DNA of 7,926 bases from Candidatus Woesearchaeota archaeon (GTDB lineage: Archaea > Nanobdellota > Nanobdellia > Woesearchaeales > JACRKL01). The stretch spans positions 1-7,926 of the forward strand of contig JACRKK010000047.1 in assembly GCA_016219795.1 (NCBI GenBank), read 5' to 3'. Within the stretch, counting starts at the first letter, position 1, and the number at the start of each line of letters is the position of its first letter. Under the pieces are notes generated by a model. That model saw only the letters and a list, made by a program, of their open reading frames with translations, ran no database searches and was not told where the DNA came from. Shown piece by piece: positions 6,305 through 7,926 of the stretch. The translations under genes and the position numbers were made by a program.

Positions 6305-6901
6305 ATGGAGTCAAGATACCTATATCTGGCTTACCTGCTCTTTTGGGAATTGAGCATTATTACTTTGTTCCTGTTTTTTGTCTGGGTGGCATGGCCCGTG
6401 TCCATGCTTGAATTAGTGCTGCTTTTCTTCTGTTACGTCATTGTCCTTTCGTTTTTCTACCTGCATCTCAAGACAAAAAAATATGAGAGATCCCTTGACA
6501 ATATTGAATTTGCTCTGCTGCAACTTAACGGACTCATGCATGAACAGCACACCCTTGCAGAAGCTGCCAATAACAGGCTTTCCCTACTCCAGGAGGAAGT
6601 AAATACCGCTAATGACGATATCCTCAAGGTGTCGAGGCAGGCAGTGCTCTTGGAAACCAGGCAGAAAGTATCTGAAGACGTTTCAAGAAAAGAGGGGGAG
6701 AATCTACGGCGTGCACTTGAGGGATTGAGCAATATGGCCGGAGGCACTGGAAAAAAGATAGAGGCCCTTGCCAAGAAGAATCAAGCAGTCACAACAACAC
6801 TCCAAAAGCAGAAGAAAGAAGCTACCACATCAGGCAAGGCTACGCGTAAACTCCTCAGACGCATCATACGTTTAGAGAAAAAGAAGAACAAATTGAAGTA
6901 A
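6305..6901 (+). CDS. Membrane-hairpin protein with long cytoplasmic coiled coil
   Basis: The 198-residue protein has two adjacent hydrophobic helices (about 7-30 and 33-54) separated by a Trp-Pro turn. A long charged, heptad-like helical region follows (about 56-135, e.g. LLQLNGLMHE and RLSLLQEEVN), then a Gly/Asn-containing break at about 139-149 (Ser-Asn-Met-Ala-Gly-Gly-Thr-Gly-Lys). A second helical, strongly basic stretch ends Arg-Arg-Ile-Ile-Arg-Leu-Glu-Lys-Lys-Lys. The Lys57-Thr-Lys-Lys after the second helix suggests the coil is cytoplasmic. No enzyme motif is seen. Its function is unknown; scaffold, membrane tethering or nucleoid anchoring through the basic tail are possible readings. 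The ATG at 6305 is preceded by a TATA-like box with almost no leader. It is divergent from the permease and overlaps the convergent LysE-like gene by 30 bases, where its lysine codons read as hydrophobic codons on the other strand. Confidence 0.8.
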   Translation: MESRYLYLAYLLFWELSIITLFLFFVWVAWPVSMLELVLLFFCYVIVLSFFYLHLKTKKYERSLDNIEFALLQLNGLMHEQHTLAEAANNRLSLLQEEVNTANDDILKVSRQAVLLETRQKVSEDVSRKEGENLRRALEGLSNMAGGTGKKIEALAKKNQAVTTTLQKQKKEATTSGKATRKLLRRIIRLEKKKNKLK

Positions 6902-7498
6902 AAAATAGCAACCGTATCCTAACAAAAGCAGACCAACTGCTTTTGAAAGTCTGGTTATTACAAGGGTACTTACTCTTGCCTTTGTCAGTTGCATAACCCC
7001 AGCGATGCCCAAAAAAAATAGCATCGCACCCAGGGCGATAAGAATAATGTTCAACAAGGCTGTTGCAGGAACATCATACTGCGCAAGGTATGCTCCTCCA
7101 ATGGAGACCCAGACTGCAATGGTAAGAGGACTTGAAACAGCAAGCAAAAAACCACTATAAACAGAATTTCTGTTTGATATCTTCACGCTAACTGTGGTTC
7201 CCTTTGTTTTCCAGGCAACCGTACCTATCCAAAAAAAAACAGCAGAACCCAACACAAAAAAAGTGGCTCGGAGGGCAGGGTTCAATAAAAAAGAACCAAT
7301 GCCAAAAAACGTAAGGAGAAGGACGGTTGCATTAGCCAGAAATTCACCTATTGCAAGGAATGCCCCACACCAAAAACCACGCAGGAGCGACCGCCTCATG
7401 ACTTCAAAAAAAATAGGGCCGGGGATAGCTGCAAGCGATGTTCCAAGGATAATGCTTTCGATATATACCATACTACCAGAAACGCATAGGGACTGCAT
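6872..7498 (-). CDS. LysE/RhtB-family amino-acid exporter
   Basis: Inner-membrane exporter of the LysE family, whose members expel amino acids or related small metabolites. The 208 residues contain about six hydrophobic segments (roughly 11-33, 42-66, 77-97, 113-137, 146-168, 186-207). The family motif is clear: GTSLAAIPGPIFFEVMRRSL at 19-38 holds the invariant Pro-Gly-Pro at 26-28, followed by Arg40-Gly-Phe. The second hallmark, usually Asn-Pro-Lys, reads Ser-Ser-Pro-Leu at 122-125, a variant seen in distant members. The substrate is not predictable. ATG 7498 gives a ten-residue polar lead before the first helix; ATG 7471 (199 residues) is an alternative. A weak AGGA lies 7 bases before 7498, which slightly favours the longer form. 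It diverges from the truncated HTH_10-like regulator across a palindrome, so it may have been that regulator's target. Its 3' end overlaps the coiled-coil gene by 30 bases. Confidence 0.88.
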   Translation of the reverse strand: MQSLCVSGSMVYIESIILGTSLAAIPGPIFFEVMRRSLLRGFWCGAFLAIGEFLANATVLLLTFFGIGSFLLNPALRATFFVLGSAVFFWIGTVAWKTKGTTVSVKISNRNSVYSGFLLAVSSPLTIAVWVSIGGAYLAQYDVPATALLNIILIALGAMLFFLGIAGVMQLTKARVSTLVITRLSKAVGLLLLGYGCYFLLQFVLLFL

Positions 7499-7527
7499 CT
7501 TTCTTTCCTAGGCATACAACGAGGGTT

Positions 7528-7535
7528 ATTCTATA
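7528..7535 (-). promoter_or_regulatory. Candidate TATA-like box for the LysE-like exporter
   Basis: The minus strand reads TATAGAAT, centred about 33 bases from ATG 7498, giving a leader of roughly 7 bases. It lies partly inside one arm of the 18-bp palindrome. An alternative AT-rich box (TTTAAATTTTATA region, about 7546-7558) would give a leader of roughly 25-30 bases, so the assignment is uncertain. Confidence 0.35.
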
Positions 7536-7549
7536 GGCATATGCCTATA
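7532..7549. promoter_or_regulatory. 18-bp perfect palindrome, candidate operator
   Basis: The bases TATAGGCATATGCCTATA are their own reverse complement. The symmetry extends to 7528-7553 with one mismatched pair (7531/7550), so 24 of 26 bases agree. It lies between the divergent exporter and HTH_10-like genes, overlaps a possible TATA box of the exporter, and ends 3 bases before the TATA-like box of the regulator. That placement suits a dimeric repressor or activator controlling both promoters. Its binding partner is unknown; the adjacent regulator is the natural candidate. Confidence 0.6.
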
Positions 7550-7552
7550 AAA

Positions 7553-7562
7553 TTTAAATATA
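7553..7562 (+). promoter_or_regulatory. TATA-like box for the truncated HTH_10-like regulator
   Basis: The bases TTTAAATATA are centred about 28 bases before the ATG at 7585, again predicting a leaderless transcript. This supports ATG 7585 over the earlier in-frame GTG at 7564, which would be upstream of the transcription start. Confidence 0.55.
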
Positions 7563-7584
7563 AGTGTGTGCTTCCTCCCATAAT

Positions 7585-7791
7585 ATGTGGTACGCAAAGT
7601 TCAAAATACAGCACAAGAACTGCTGGATAACACCCTTAAGCAAGAAGTATGGGGTTGAGATTGTAGGGATACCTCTCAACATATTCGAAAAAGAGGGGGG
7701 GTATTATCACACAAACATCATTTTCCTTTCAGGAGATAAATCTGTCCAAAAAAAGATTGTTGAGGAACTGAAGAATAAGAAAAGCAGGTAG
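7585..7791 (+). pseudogene. N-terminal domain of an HTH_10 / bacterio-opsin-activator-like regulator, truncated
   Basis: The 68-residue product begins MWYAKFKIQHKNCWITPLSK and continues through Tyr-Gly-Val, Gly-Ile-Pro-Leu-Asn, Tyr-Tyr-His-Thr-Asn and Phe-Leu-Ser-Gly-Asp to Lys-Lys-Ile-Val-Glu-Glu-Leu-Lys-Asn-Lys-Lys. From memory, this matches the start of archaeal HTH_10-type proteins: MW.AKFK..H..C, then an LN...E..G..YH segment, a .G. turn and an LKK-type helix. Those proteins are about 200 residues, with a C-terminal helix-turn-helix that is missing here. The frame ends at TAG 7789-7791, just where a transposase gene on the opposite strand ends, so an insertion element probably removed the DNA-binding part. 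A small stand-alone sensor-like domain is the alternative. I chose ATG 7585 over GTG 7564 because of the TATA spacing. It diverges from the LysE-like exporter across a palindromic operator candidate. Confidence 0.55.
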
Positions 7792-7797
7792 TGTCTT

Positions 7798-7814
7798 ATT
7801 AAAGATACTTTAAT
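7798..7814. repeat. 7-bp inverted repeat at the transposase 3' end
   Basis: ATTAAAG and CTTTAAT flank a 3-base spacer (ATA), covering the transposase stop codon. On the plus strand it is followed by TTTTG, giving a weak hairpin plus T-run for the truncated regulator transcript. It might also be a subterminal site of the insertion element. The stem is almost all A/T, so function is uncertain. Confidence 0.3.
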
Positions 7815-7926
7815 TTTGTATGAATAAAATTTCCCCATGTCCAGACTTTGGTTGCTTGTCCTTCGATTATTGCTGGTGTCAGTTTTTCGTTGATAGGTTT
7901 CATGAAATTCCAGTAGAATTGGAATA
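7799..7926 (-). mobile_element. C-terminal end of a DDE-type transposase (insertion sequence), partial at right edge
   Basis: On the minus strand an open frame enters from the right edge and gives 41 residues before TAA (7799-7801). It reads Phe-Gln-Phe-Tyr-Trp-Asn-Phe-Met-Lys-Pro, then Glu-Lys-Leu-Thr-Pro-Ala-Ile-Ile-Glu-Gly, and later Trp-Thr-Trp-Gly-Asn-Phe-Ile. The pattern (Y)NF.(R/K)P...L.TPA...G, followed by a Trp-containing tail, is the typical C-terminal end of rve/DDE-type insertion-sequence transposases, where the F-x-x-P block follows the catalytic Glu. The catalytic residues lie outside the window, so the IS family cannot be named and completeness cannot be judged. Only 7 bases separate its stop from that of the regulator fragment. 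The element's end must therefore lie within or right beside that ORF. I could not identify the terminal inverted repeat, because the other end is not visible. Confidence 0.55.

Noticed and set aside
6457..6774. 105-codon minus-strand open frame opposite the coiled-coil gene
   Set aside because: The Ser/Leu/Arg-rich translation is what the antisense of a Glu/Lys/Ala coiled-coil produces, and it has no promoter.
7194..7511. 105-codon plus-strand open frame opposite the LysE-like gene
   Set aside because: It is antisense to a clear LysE-family protein; its Lys/Arg/Pro richness mirrors Phe/Leu/Gly membrane codons.
7564..7584. GTG start for the HTH_10-like fragment (75 residues)
   Set aside because: It directly follows the TATA-like box and precedes the expected transcription start; the family pattern begins at the MW of the later ATG.
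1..7926. CRISPR array, rRNA or tRNA genes
   Set aside because: No regularly spaced direct repeats, tRNA cloverleaf signatures (such as GGTTCGAATCC-like T arms) or rRNA blocks were seen; the window is almost entirely coding.

Overview
The window looks like a stretch of a compact archaeal chromosome, possibly from a DPANN/Woesearchaeota-type lineage, though that placement is only a guess. The archaeal reading rests on three things. First, TATA-like boxes sit about 26-31 bases upstream of the best start codon of five genes, which implies leaderless or nearly leaderless mRNAs. Second, the one clear internal operon gene (ahcY) instead has a strong Shine-Dalgarno sequence, GAGGTGAT. Third, the S-adenosylhomocysteinase is the short archaeal/Thermotoga-like type, and the start of an archaeal HTH_10-like regulator lies near the right edge. 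Genes are tightly packed, and all three convergent pairs overlap at their 3' ends. I saw no rRNA, tRNA or CRISPR array.

Left part (1-3688). The end of a CxxC-containing plus-strand gene runs in from outside and overlaps the 3' end of nadE. A minus-strand series then reads, in transcription order, a 44-residue single-pass membrane microprotein (not previously delimited), a 605-residue secreted and membrane-anchored Ig-like surface protein with eight N-glycosylation sequons, and a two-domain glutamine-dependent NAD+ synthetase. The last two overlap by an ATGA, so they should be translationally coupled. The microprotein and the surface protein each have their own TATA box.

Middle (3689-6304). 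A divergent promoter region serves the microprotein on one side and an unrecognised 87-residue basic protein on the other. Next comes a two-gene minus-strand operon: an AEC-family (auxin efflux carrier-like) permease followed by ahcY, whose ribosome binding site overlaps the permease stop codon. The AhcY start is probably ATG at 5305, not the upstream in-frame GTG, which lies inside the Shine-Dalgarno sequence.

Right part (6305-7926). A membrane-hairpin and coiled-coil protein is transcribed divergently from the permease and converges on a LysE/RhtB-like exporter. The exporter is divergent from a short gene matching the N-terminal domain of archaeal HTH_10 (bacterio-opsin-activator-like) regulators. 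An 18-bp perfect palindrome lies between them and covers their core promoters, so it is a good operator candidate. The regulator ORF stops after 68 codons, and 7 bases further on the C-terminal end of a DDE-type transposase enters from the right edge. The simplest reading is that an insertion sequence has cut off the DNA-binding part of the regulator. This exporter/operator/broken regulator module is the most interesting part of the window. I did not find an obviously new defence or mobile system.
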